DNA from: Auxenochlorella pyrenoidosa
Taxonomy: Eukaryota; Chlorophyta; Trebouxiophyceae; Chlorellales; Chlorellaceae
Direction: 5' to 3'
DNA length: 18,634 nt
Assembly: GCA_001430745.1 (NCBI GenBank)
Contig: KQ482066.1
Coordinates: forward strand, 102,757 to 121,390
The position numbers and the translations under genes are program-made. Positions 8,701 to 17,890 of the stretch are shown here, in pieces (the first letter of the stretch is position 1; the number at the start of each line of letters is the position of its first letter). The notes below the pieces were generated by a model. It saw only the letters and a program-made list of their open reading frames with translations. It did no database searches and had not been told where the DNA came from.

Positions 8701-11186
8701 GAGGCCGGGCCGCACGCCGTGGTCAGCGGGCGCGCCCAGCGCATCATTGTATAGCACAGGGCCCTGCAGGGGGGTGGTGGGGGGTGGGGTGGGGTGAGGG
8801 TTGGGTTGGAAGGGGGTAGAATTTGCAGCAGCTACTGTTGATCAAGGGTTGCGGGGATGGCCGGCGGGCCTGGTCCGCCAGCACGCCCAGTTGCCACTGC
8901 CTGTGATTAGGAGACTGCCAGGGCTCGGTGGGGCACGCACAAAGCAGGCGGGCGTGCGTGCTCAGCACGCCTGCATGATCGGCGTCGACGGGCGGGCGGC
9001 CCCGCGGTGCAGAGCGCGGCACGCACCCGCTCCGCCGCGTTGCGGCTCAGGCTCACGGCCGCCAGCCCAAAGGTCTGCAGCAGCTCGGCCTGCGAGCCCT
9101 GCATGCTCCCCAGGCGGCCCGCCAGCTCGGCGTCTGCCGCCGCCGCCTGCTGCTCCGCCGCGGCCGCCGCGGCCGCTGCCCGCTGCTGCGCCTCCATCTC
9201 ATGCTCGATGCGCTTGTAGTGGTTGTGCACCTAATCAGCACATGTGGGCGGAGGTGGGGCAGGAGGGCAGGCTTAGAGCCAGGGCCGAGGGCGCAGGCAT
9301 GTTGCTGGGCGCCACGCGCTCGGCCGGTGCAGAGCGGAAAAAGCGCTTGGCACAGCGGCCAACTCTCACCGCGACCGCCAGCACCCGCTTGGCGTATTCC
9401 TGCAGGGGAGGGGGGGAGCCGAGGGGAGAAGGGGGTGAGGGAGGGAGCCGTGCGCCGCTGCGGCTGCGCGTGCGTCCGCGCTAGGACGGGGCGCTCCTCC
9501 GCACGGCCGCCTCGTGCAGCCGCCCAGAGTCCCCAGCCCGCCAGCAGCGCCTGCGGCTGCCACCCCCAGCCCCCTGCTCACCTGCCCCACCACATACTGG
9601 TCCAGGTGCCCGACAATCTCCCGAGGTGTGGGCACCCGGTCGGTGCCCCAGCGGTGGTGGGTGGCGTTGGTGCCCTCGCTCGTCTTGCCCCCGTAGTTGG
9701 GGATAGCACCCAGCGGCACCTGGCTGACCGAGGGTGCCACCGCGGCCTGCAGAGCGCGGGGCAGCGGGAGGGTGCGGGAGGGCGCGGCGCAGAGGAAGTG
9801 CTAAGAGTGTTTGCTAGCCTGACAGGAAACACGAAGACGTGCGCATGGCAGCACACCTAATCAGCCTGCCCCAAGGCAGGCCCGCAGTTGGTAGGGGAGG
9901 GTCTGGGCGCGGCCGGGGCCTAGGCAGCTGCAGATCCAGTTGGACCAGGCTCTCCTCCCCGAGCCATGACCACCGGCAAGTGCCCAGCAGCACCCAAGCA
10001 GGCGGCAAGCAGCAAGCAAGGCGGCGCCTGCATGCAGCCAGTGCGCAGAGCCGGGGCAGTCCCCGCCCCGCCGCCATGGAACCCAACCGCCCATCGTAAG
10101 CTGCAACCAGAGGATTCAGCCAGCAGAGGTCTCTGGCATCTCACCGCCGCGGAGCCCGACGCCTTGATGGGTCGGTGGATGGTGTCGCTGCTCGACTCGC
10201 TAGCCACCGCCATGTGCAGCTGGTGCGTGGCCTGCGCCTGCTGCTGCCGGCGCGGCACATACGTGGCCGCGCTGGCGGGCACGTGCGCGCGGCCGCCATG
10301 AGCGGGGCGAGGGGCGGCTGCCCCTGCCAACATGTCGGTCGACAGCGCTTTCTGCAGGACCAGGCAGAGCCGGGGGGGATAATGCGGTGCAGGCAATGAG
10401 CACAAAGCTGGCGTGGGGCGCGGGAACAGGTGTCAACAGTGGCGGGAGATGGGGAGGTCAAGCTGAGGGTGGGGTGAGGGCACAGAGAGAAGGGGGCACT
10501 TTGCATACGACTGACACAGGGCAGACACGTGGACACAACGGAAGGGCCGACACCAGACGTTGCAAGCACAGACGACACAGCGACACCAGACGGCGCATTC
10601 ACTTTGCAGGCGGTGCACCAGTAGAAAGTGAACTTGAAGGGGCCAGGGTTGTGGGCGGGAAGGCCCTATTGCAGCAGGCGCGCGGGGGTGAGCGGGCAGC
10701 GAGGGGCGGGAACGTGGGCGGGGAGCGTGGGTGGGCGGCAGGCAGCGGGAGACACGGCCATTGCGCGTGCGGTAAACAGTGGATTGTACAAGGGTGTGCG
10801 CTCCACCTGTCCTCACCTGTCCTACCATGCTGGTGCCACAAGAGGGGCAGGCCGGCTGGACCCTATCTGCGCCCTGTGTGCTGCTCGAGGCGCCCCGCAG
10901 CAGCTGCAGCGCCGCTGCAGCGGTGGCAGCACCCGCCGGCGCCACCTGCAAGGCAGGCGAAATCGGACGGTTCCTGGTATCAGGGTGCTCGAATGCTCCT
11001 CCCATACCTGTTTTGGGAGGCGCAGGGCTGGGAAACAGCCAAGAGCGCAGTTCGATCTCTTGCCAGGGCTTTTTGCAGCTCTCAGCCCACCTGCGAGCGT
11101 CGCTGCACTGCCCCAGACCATGTGCCGGCATAAGCCAGCTGTCCCAGGGCCAGCGCCCGCCGAGCCAGCACTCTGCCAGCACCCAT
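5717..11186 (-). CDS. CLPX: ClpX AAA+ unfoldase, probably mitochondrial, 16 exons
   Basis: ATP-driven ring unfoldase that feeds substrates to the ClpP peptidase. Exons: 11186-11091, 10945-10817, 10665-10603, 10351-10145, 9746-9582, 9399-9370, 9230-9027, 8763-8602, 8351-8256, 8038-7934, 7688-7561, 7325-7238, 7050-7001, 6786-6645, 6406-6194 and 5941-5717; 2103 bases, 700 residues, all phases consistent. Residues 1-32 are Arg/Ala-rich without acidic residues, like a mitochondrial presequence. A C4 zinc finger uses C65/C68 and C92/C95. PTPREI and DQYVVGQ open the AAA core. Then come Walker A GPTGCGKT (353-360), pore loop GYVG (386-389), Walker B VYIDE (415-419), sensor 1 [10 protein letters not shown], ClpP-binding IGF (501-503), PEFCGRF (542-548) and sensor 2 GARGLR (608-613). 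All catalytic elements are intact. Exon 1 is the least certain; an in-frame ATG at 11297 would add 37 residues. The exon 7 donor is also uncertain. Confidence 0.93.
6147..6170 (+). repeat. GGGGT repeat, potential G-quadruplex, in CLPX intron 15
   Basis: Five runs of four G separated by single T bases, inside the intron 6193-5942. On the transcribed minus strand this is a CCCCA repeat. It lies in the middle of the intron, not next to an exon. Confidence 0.8.
6407..6644 (-). other. CLPX intron 14 with ambiguous GC or GT donor
   Basis: Using the GC donor CAG|GCGCGC at 6644 joins STLQ directly to ALSEEEL, matching the gap-free spacing of this region in ClpX proteins. The alternative GT donor CTG|GTGCCC at 6623 is also in phase but inserts seven residues, ARPPAPL. 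The GC donor is far from the GCAAGT consensus, so either is possible. Confidence 0.5.
6432..6452 (+). repeat. (GT)10 microsatellite in CLPX intron 14
   Basis: An uninterrupted GT dinucleotide run of about 21 bases, followed by a G run and four TGG units. It reads as CA repeats in the CLPX pre-mRNA. It is likely to vary in length between strains. Confidence 0.9.
7689..7933 (-). other. GC-AG intron directly after the CLPX Walker B Asp-Glu
   Basis: On the minus strand the Walker B exon ends GAC GAG|GCAAGC and the next exon opens CCCAG|GTGGACAAG. The joined protein reads VYIDE then VDKITKR, the normal ClpX sequence. Using the first downstream GT would insert foreign Gly-rich residues inside the ATPase active site, so the GC donor is strongly supported. 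Confidence 0.85.
7712..7738 (+). repeat. Three 9-bp GGGGGTGGT repeats in CLPX intron
   Basis: Three tandem copies of GGGGGTGGT lie inside the GC-AG intron 7933-7689. On the pre-mRNA they are C-rich (ACCACCCCC) and lie just upstream of the acceptor, so they may serve as an extended pyrimidine tract. Confidence 0.85.
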
Positions 11187-11297
11187 TCTTTGGTCTCGGA
11201 GCCAATTGAGCCCGAGCGCTCGAAAGCCGTGTTCAGTTGCCGCCAGATGGCCAAGCAACAGCTGCAAGCTCGATGTTGGCCCCTGGCTGACACCCAT

Positions 11298-12191
11298 CGC
11301 TCGCCCGGAAGAAGGCAGGGAGCAAGGGCCCGCTTGAGCGGCAGCCGCTGACGGCTACTTCCGCAGTTCTTTTGTACTCGAGACGCTCGACAGAACTTTT
11401 GGGCTGCACATAAAGCCTTTTGCAAGGCTCCGGGCTGTGCAGGGCTTTGGCCAACCAGGCCTTTGGTTTTCGGTCCCCCACCCAGCTTCCCAAGCGTAAA
11501 CGTGAGTCGAATACTTCAACCTGCAGCCCTGCTGCTGCGGGGAGCTCTCGGCCAGTGCAGGCAACGGTTGTTTGTCTGTTTAGCTCTCTTCCCACTACTC
11601 TGGCTTCAACTTGTTGACGAGCAGCTTGAGACGGGAGCTTGTGCTTACATGTCCGGTAGCCTGCCTTGCATCCGGGCTGCCAGCGCTGGCGGCGGTTGCT
11701 GCCTGCTGCCGCCAGCACTGCCAGCATCTTCTTGTCCACTCCTCCTGATGCGTGGATCAGAAGTAGTCAAAGACCTGCGCTCACACTGCTTCCACACTTT
11801 ATTGCACATACTTCTGCTGCACCTCTTCACTCTGTTTCGTGACAGAGCCGGTTTCCTCGCTTGACACCACTGCTGTGACCCAGATCGCCTGCTGGCGCGC
11901 CATGAGATATCACTGTCTTGCTGGGTGGCTCATGATGCTCAACTCAAAGACAAGCATATATCAGACTCTGCTGCCCCTGGCAGCCTGAAGAGAACCTTCA
12001 TGAGCCTGAAGCCCCTGCTCGCCGACGCAGTTTCATTCGCCATTCGCTGTCCCTTTCTACCTCTCGCTCGTCTGTCCGCAACAACTCTGACCTGGCCCAC
12101 ACGCCAGCCCCCTGCCCGCCGGCTGCAGGCCTTGGCAGTCTGCTTCCACCTGAACCAAGCTAAGCTCATCGCACTTGGGCCAGCAGGAGGC
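11298..12191. promoter_or_regulatory. Shared intergenic region between divergent CLPX and TraB genes
   Basis: The start regions of CLPX (minus) and the TraB gene (plus) face away from each other across this stretch. It is visibly less GC-rich than the exons and has no convincing exon. A TATA-like ATATAT at 11956-11961 lies about 236 bases before the chosen TraB start. On the minus strand TTTATG near 11408 is a weak TATA-like site for CLPX. Both 5' UTRs should lie here. That the promoter works in both directions is inferred from layout only. Confidence 0.4.
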
Positions 12192-15150
12192 ATGCAGGCG
12201 CTCGCAGCGGCTGCTGCCGTGCCGGGCTGCACACCAGCCGCCACAAGCGCAGCGCAGCTGCGGCCTGCTGCTGGTCCCGCGCCGGCGGCACCGGCCCTGC
12301 GTCGGCTGCCGCGCCGACCGTTGGCGGCAGCGCCAGCGCTGTCGATGCGCCATGCGGAGCGCGGGGAGGAGCGGGATGAGGAGCAGGCCGCCCAGGCGCC
12401 CCAGCATGCCCCTGGCAAGCCCCCGCCCGAGGGCGAGCCGGCGCAGCGGGAGGAGGCGGAGGTCGAGGGGGAGGGGTCACGTACATACGCCAGCCTGGCG
12501 CCGCCGGCGGGCGGCGGCGCCATCCACCTGTTTGGCGTCATCCACGGCGGCAACGAGTCGGCGGTGGCGGAGTTTGTCATGCGGGAGCGGCCCTCGGTGG
12601 TGGTGGTGGAGACGTCGCTCAACTCGGCGCACGGCTCGGCGCACGGCAACACCATCTGCCGCGCCGACTGCCTCACCTTTGCGCACGCCTCGGCGCCGGG
12701 GTCGCACGAGCAGCGCGCCCGCATGTTTGCGCAGTATGGCGTGCAGCTGGCCGACATGGCGCACCCGCTGGGCTCGCACCTGTGGCACGACCTGTCCCAG
12801 GTGGGTGGGGGGCTGCCGGCGGCCGCACGCTGCTTTCTGTGATGGCGTTGTTCGAGCTGCTCGGCCTGCATGCAGCCCATGCTGCGAGGCCTAGGTGCCT
12901 GATGCGCTCCTGCTGCCCTGCCCTGCGTTTGGTGCACTTACCAGGCCAGAGCGCCCTGGGAAAAGAGCAGCTGGCGTCCTCGCCTGCGCCAGCCTGCCCC
13001 CCACCCCACCCACCACCCACCCACCACCACCACCGGGCCCCCCTCCCACTGCTTTGCCTGCGCCCGCAGGGCAGCCACGCCCTGTACAACGAGCAGCTGG
13101 TGTACGTGGCCGCCTTTGCCGTGGGCGCCGACCTCGTGTTTGGCGACCGCCCCAAGCAGATCACCTACTCGCGCATGCTCTGGCTGCCCAGCATAGGTGC
13201 GCCGCGCCGCGGCCCTCACTCTGGCTGTCCAGCTGGCTGCGGAGCCGGTGACTGTTGTGAATGCACTTGGTGGCGTCTGTGGCGTGCCCCGGCCGCCTGG
13301 TGTGCTTTGCATTCCCTCATGTCCCTGCTGCCTGCTAATGTTTTTGGTATATCAATTAATGCTTGGCTGTTTGGTTGCGTCTACCTTACGCCCCCCCCCC
13401 CCCTGCAGTGGACCTGGACCAGGCCTACGGCGCCATGAGCGCCTCCAACTACGCCGACCTGGCGCGGCAGCAGCCCCCCGCGCGCCGCCAGCTGGGGTCC
13501 ACCAGCGCCACCGAGGGGGCGCTCCTGGGCGAGCGCGACGCCGTCATGCTGTCCGCGCTGCACCAGGCTTCGCTGCGCTGGTGAGGCGGGGTGGGGTGTG
13601 CGCACCTGCGCCGCGCCACACCGCGCTGTGCTGCAGCGGCCTGCGGCGGCGTCCGCCTTGGCTTTTTGCACGCTCTGCTGCTCGTGCTCTGGGGTCCGGC
13701 CCGTCACAGCACGCAAGGCGCCTCTGCTGTATGGCCATGCAGCAACAGCTGTGCCGGCACTCGAAGCGCTGCATTGCTTACGCTGTTGAAGGATCGCCGC
13801 CGCCTCACTGTGCTTGTCCCGCCCGCTCCTTGCTTTCTTGCAGTGGCGAGGGCGGCAGCGTGGTGGGCGTGGTGGGCGCCTCACACCTGTCGGGCATGCA
13901 GCGGCTGTGGGACAGTGGTGGCTGGCGAGAGATGGTGGCGGGCGGGCTGCTGGAGGCGCCGCAGGGGCCGCCCGTGCCGGAGAGCCCCGACGCAACGGGC
14001 GTGAGGTGCGCAGAGGCCGCCTGCCGAGGCAGCCTGGGCCAGGGGAGTCATGTCTGCTTGCTTGCGCAGCCTGCAGCACCGCAGCAGAGGGCTGCAGGGT
14101 GGGGAGGCCTGGAGGCCCCAGCTTGTTTGTTCGTGTTGCCGGTGTGCTGACAGCTCCATCAGCTCGCTGACATCTTCCAGGCCGGAGTTTGTGGCGGCCC
14201 TGCACGCTGTGCGCAGCGCCGGGCGGCGGCGTCCGCCGAACCTGCCCTATCGGCGCTGCGCCTGAGCCGCATCCCGGCCCCGCCTACGCGCCGCCCCTGC
14301 CCCGCCCGCCCCGCAGGCGCGCGCTGCTCGACGGCGTGATCCGCCTGTCGTGCCGCACGGACGTGCAGCAGGATGTGCGGCGGGTGCTGGGCCCGGTGCC
14401 GCCCGAGTCGCTGGAGGCCTACAGCCTCGCCCACGAGCTGTACGGCACCACCCGCATGCTGCTGGCGGTGCTGGAGCGGGAGCAGCTGGCCGAGGTCTGC
14501 CAGGTGGGCAGGCAGGCACGGCGAGGCACCTCCCAGCTGGATGCTTGGCTGTTGGCCGGCGTCAGTCGGCATCCGCTGCACAGCTGCGCGCTGTGTAGAG
14601 CGTTCGGAGGTTTGCCGGGTGGCCAGCGGCGGCGCGCATGCTTCGTGCCCGCCGAATGCCGTGCGTGGCGTGCGGCTGGCGCCACACGCAAACCTTCTCC
14701 ACGCCTGCCGCTCTCCCCATGCACGCAGGGCTGGCGGTGCGACATGTGGGATGTGCTTGCGCCTGTGCGCGCTGTGCGGCCCGTCAACGGCGGCCCCGGG
14801 TGCGCCCACCAGCTTGGCTGCGCGCTGTGGGGGTTGCAGGCGCGGAGCTGCCGCAGGGTGCCGGCTGGGCGCCCAACCGGTGTCGGTGCACCTTGCTTGG
14901 GGCAGGCGGGAATGGCGCTCCCGGCATCAGTGTCAGAGCGGCTTACTGTGAAACTTTGCAGGCGGTCGTGGCAGCTGGGCCGCCGGAATGCTGGACGCTG
15001 AAGCTCCGTCAGAATGTGCTTCTGAACAGTGGTTCCATGCCCCCACCGCCTCCACACACAGACACCCCACCTTTCCTCTTCGCCTCTGTCTGCAGCTTTG
15101 ACAAGGAGTTGGTGCTGGACTTGCGCACACTCAACTTTGAGATTGCGTGA
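12192..15150 (+). CDS. TraB-family protein with organelle-targeting N-terminus, eight exons
   Basis: Exons 12192-12800, 13070-13196, 13409-13580, 13844-14005, 14181-about 14228, 14317-14503, 14729-14799 and 15096-15150 sum to 1431 bases, 476 residues. Residues 1-55 are Ala/Pro/Arg-rich with no Asp or Glu, like a plastid or mitochondrial transit peptide; 56-96 are an acidic linker. The TraB domain begins IHLFGVIHGG, with a first G-x-x-H (115-118), then VVVVE (Glu140), FGDRPKQITYSR, GERDAVM, and a second G-x-x-H in VVGVVGASH (314-317). These histidine and glutamate motifs are shared with TraB/GumN/TIKI proteins, some of which are metalloproteases; activity here is unproven. APVRAVRPVNGGPG is near the C-terminus and no membrane anchor is seen. 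The frame is open upstream to an ATG at 11925, so the start is not certain. Confidence 0.85.
13391..13403 (+). repeat. Poly-C tract forming the acceptor pyrimidine run of TraB intron 2
   Basis: Thirteen consecutive C bases sit directly before TGCAG, the acceptor of the exon starting at 13409. The run acts as the polypyrimidine tract and is a likely place for sequencing length errors, though an error inside the intron would not change the protein. Confidence 0.8.
14229..14316 (+). other. TraB intron 5, donor unclear, possibly GC-AG
   Basis: The acceptor CCCCGCAG|G before RALLDGVIR is clear and needs a 2-base phase. No downstream GT fits without losing FVAALHAVRSAG: the GTs at 14191, 14209 and 14231 are out of phase. 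The GT at 14187 fits but removes those residues. A GC donor at 14229 (CGGCG|GCGTCC), or the neighbouring GCs at 14226 and 14223, keeps both phase and sequence. Without splicing the frame stops at 14263. A base error in this GC-rich stretch is the other explanation. Confidence 0.45.
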
Positions 15151-16020
15151 CGCTGATCCCTACGATTGCGCCAGGCATGCTGGCCGGCAACCTCTGTGCC
15201 CAGCCTGTGGCATTGAGCTGTCCAGCCCGTCCGCCTGCGAGGCCACTTTCAAGGATCGCGACTGGCGCGCCCGGCTAGCTTTACGGCCGCCCAAAACGAA
15301 GCGGCCCGAAACGAATGAAGCGAGGAATGTCTCAGTCCCATGGAATGGCGGGGCCTGCCTGGTTGGTCCATCTAGCCCCCCGTTCTCCCTCCCAAACGAT
15401 GCATGCATGCGTGCTTGGATATCTCTCACAGAAAAACAACACAGAAATGCACTGTCCACACCGCCATCCTTGTCAGCAGCTCGCCCGCTGCTGGGCTGGC
15501 TGCGTGCCCTGCCCATTGCGTGCCCTGGCCGCTGCTGCCAGGTATTCCTTGTGCAGCATGCACGTTAGGTGCCTACATTCACACGCCCCAACCATCCGAT
15601 CCCTTCAGCAAGACTGCCTGCCTGTAATCCCTCCCTAGCCTGCCCTACCCTGCGCCAGCTGCCTGTCTGCGACTGGATTCATTCGATAGCATTCCCCTGT
15701 ACGAGAATCGCGCCACCTTATGAGGGTCTCCTCAATTCCCCGCGGGCGCTGCCTTACCCTGCCTGTACCAGCATCCGCGCTGTCCACTCCCATTGCGGCT
15801 TGTCAGTTTTCCGCAGATTGCAAAGAGGCAGGGAAATACAGCCACTGGAGGGAGAGAGAGTGGAAACGAGGCAGCAAGCTGCCAAACGAGCAGGGAGTGG
15901 AAGGCGGCAGAGAGCAGCAGGGAAGGAGAAGGAGCAGGGAGCATGATGCCAGCAAACTGCACAAAAATTGGCGAGCCAGGTCAGCGGGCCCTGCCTGGTC
16001 CGCACACCGGCCTGCAGGCC
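15151..16020. other. Convergent 3' UTRs of TraB and MIC19-like genes
   Basis: No exon is supported. The plus-strand TraB transcript and the minus-strand MIC19-like transcript both end here. GC content falls around 15380-15720. From about 15820 to 15950 the plus strand is strongly purine-rich, which would be a pyrimidine-rich 3' UTR in the MIC19-like mRNA. I found no TGTAA on the minus strand. Confidence 0.5.
15623..15627 (+). terminator. TGTAA polyadenylation signal, TraB gene
   Basis: This TGTAA is the first on the plus strand after the stop at 15150, at a distance of 473 bases. That is similar to the distance seen for the first gene of the window. Confidence 0.55.
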
Positions 16021-16872
16021 TCACAAACTGGACGCCTTGGCTGCCAGTTCCCGCCACGCCTCGCGCGCGCACCGCCCATACGCCTCCACCGCTGCGGCGC
16101 AGGCCAGCGGGTCATCGGGATGCTCTGCATAGCAGCGAACGCACTCCTCCGCTGCCTGCGCGCACGGCCGCGGCCGCGAGGGCGCCACATACTGGCTGGC
16201 CAGCAGCTCCTGCGCCAGCTCGTCCACCCTCGCCAGCTCCTCCTCCTCCGCCTTGAGCAGCTGGCCGCCCACCCGGCGGGAGCGCTCGAGGGCACGAGCC
16301 AGTGCGCGGTCGGGGCCGGCAGCCGCCAGCGATGGCTCCCCCGCCGACGGCCTGCAGAACAAACGCACAGACAGGCTTGCGTGTCTTGTGCCATGGTACG
16401 GCAGCAAGAAGCCCCGGCGACGCTACAGCGCAGCGGGCGGGCATTGGCCGCAGGGCCTCGCAGCAGGGCCAAGCTGGTCACTATGGCCTTGTCGTCAAGT
16501 TCCTCCCGCCAAGTTTTCATAACCGTGTGCGCTGCTCCTTCTTCCACGCATGTTCGCGCCAGGAAGCTTGGTGCCTGACAAATGCTTGTTGCTCTACAGA
16601 GGGCTCCCCACCTAAGGGCTTGGAGGCTGCTGCCACTGCTGCCGCCACTGCCGCCTGCTGCCAGCCCGGGCGGGACTCGCTGGGGGCGCGGCTTGCCATC
16701 CAGCTGCTCCAGCAGCCCTTGGGTGACCTGCAGGCGCGGTTGACAGTGGCGGCGCTCTCAAAAGCCTCGGAAGGCGCAGGGTGGGCGCGGGCAGCCTCTG
16801 CTTGGTGCTCACCCGCACGCCGCTGATGATCATGTCGTCATCCGCAATCTCCCTCGACTGTCCGGCGCCCAT
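16021..16872 (-). CDS. MIC19: MIC19/CHCHD3-like MICOS subunit, three exons
   Basis: Exons 16872-16813, 16727-16612 and 16351-16021 (507 bases, 168 residues) join in consistent phase. MIC19 proteins sit on the inner mitochondrial membrane, facing the intermembrane space, and help build cristae junctions. The N-terminus MGAGQS fits an N-myristoylation site, as in animal MIC19. It is followed by DDDMIISGVRVTQGLLEQL, resembling the family's conserved N-terminal motif. Residues 76-111 form a coiled coil (RALERSRR to ELAQELLAS). The C-terminal CHCH domain is a twin CX9C: C122-C132 and C143-C153, ten residues apart, the pattern oxidised by Mia40/Erv1. An extra Cys129 sits inside the first helix. It is shorter than animal MIC19 (about 227 residues), mainly through a short coiled coil. 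Another CHCH protein remains possible. Confidence 0.78.
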
Positions 16873-17890
16873 TCTTGCTCGGCAGAGCGCTGAACAAGAA
16901 GAAGGGCCGACCTAAGCTTTCGCGCAAGCTCACAACCAGGGGTGGTATCGAAGAGCTGTCGATCACAGTGCAGAACGCGATACGACGCTTCTCTAGGTCA
17001 ACAGAGCCTCTCGCAGCAGGGCCCTGCTGTGCTTGGCGCGCTGCTGTCTCCCAGGCCAAACATGATGTTTAGCAGATGATTGGCACCTACGCCACCAAGA
17101 TATTGACGTCAGCGCGCCCTGTGGAAGCTCTCAGAGACACCGAGCGCGGGTGAGTCTCCTCAGCCAGGCCTCTCTGAGCAGGGTGCCGTCCGCCAGCCGG
17201 CGTATCCACCATTCCCATAGGGTTGGGCGTCCCCGCCGTCCCGCGCGGGCTGCTGGATTACTCGGAAGTTGGCGAAAGCCGGGTCCGCGCGCGCTCCTGG
17301 GCGGCTGTGAGCAGCTGTTCCCACGCGGCATCTGTTTCCAGCTCTGTGTTAGCGAGCAGCGAGCCGCGGGAGGGACATGGTGCCTCGGATGGCCCACATT
17401 TCGCGCTCCCAAACCCCGCACGGCCCAGCCGTTCTCCGCCGCTGCCCACTTGTTGCACTTGCTAGACAAGGCTGCATGCAGAGGCGGCGCTGCCGTGTGC
17501 TGTCGCAGGGGCACGCTGCACTCTGGGCGCCCCTGACCTCCCTTCCTGTGGCTCCTCATCCCCTTCCGGGATGGCGGACGCTTCTTGCATGGCCACAAGG
17601 GGGCGAAAACGTCGCGGTCCTGGCACTGCGGCGCCTTTGGCTGCCCTCCCGCTCAGCCGCCGGCGCTCACTCGCAGCCCTGCCGCATCCCGCCTGCACTT
17701 TTTGCAGGTTCATCATCCTGCTCCGCGAGCCCTTGGCGAGCTCTGCCGACCCAACAGCACAGCAACTCAGCAGGGGGCCTGTGCAATTCTAGTACGCATC
17801 GTTGCCACACAGGCGCGAATCCGGGAGCCTGCGGCGCGCCTCGTTACAGGCGGCGTGCAAGCACTCACCAGCGCCTAGGGCGGCCAGGGC
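16873..17890. other. Intergenic region between divergent genes; no supported gene
   Basis: The region lies between the MIC19-like start (minus) and the start of the last gene (plus), and should hold both promoters and 5' UTRs. Short open frames exist on both strands, for example 17571-17792 plus and 17258-17458 minus. None links to a neighbour through a convincing splice site or shows a family motif. A non-coding first exon of the last gene could lie here, since TTTTTGCAG at 17700-17707 looks like an acceptor. Confidence 0.4.

Noticed and set aside
10433..11425. Uninterrupted 330-codon minus-strand frame as the CLPX 5' end
   Set aside because: Its first codon is TTG, unlikely for a nuclear gene. 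The spliced model with a CAG|GTGGGC donor at 11090 and TTGCAG acceptor gives a better presequence.
11925..12191. N-terminal extension of the TraB protein from an ATG at 11925
   Set aside because: Open and in frame, but composition is UTR-like and a TATA-like site at 11956 lies inside it. The start at 12192 begins a typical transit peptide. Kept as an alternative only.
12192..16872. A dedicated mitochondrial gene cluster formed by CLPX, TraB and MIC19-like genes
   Set aside because: The genes are separate transcription units in different orientations. Three neighbours with a loose common theme are not enough evidence in a eukaryotic genome.
16875..17072. Lys/Arg-rich plus-strand frame just upstream of the MIC19-like start
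   Set aside because: It starts at TTG and has no family motif. The region fits better as a 5' UTR or promoter.
17258..17458. Minus-strand frame ending with a helical-looking stretch (ELETDAAWEQLL)
   Set aside because: Too short, with no splice partner found up- or downstream and no recognised family.
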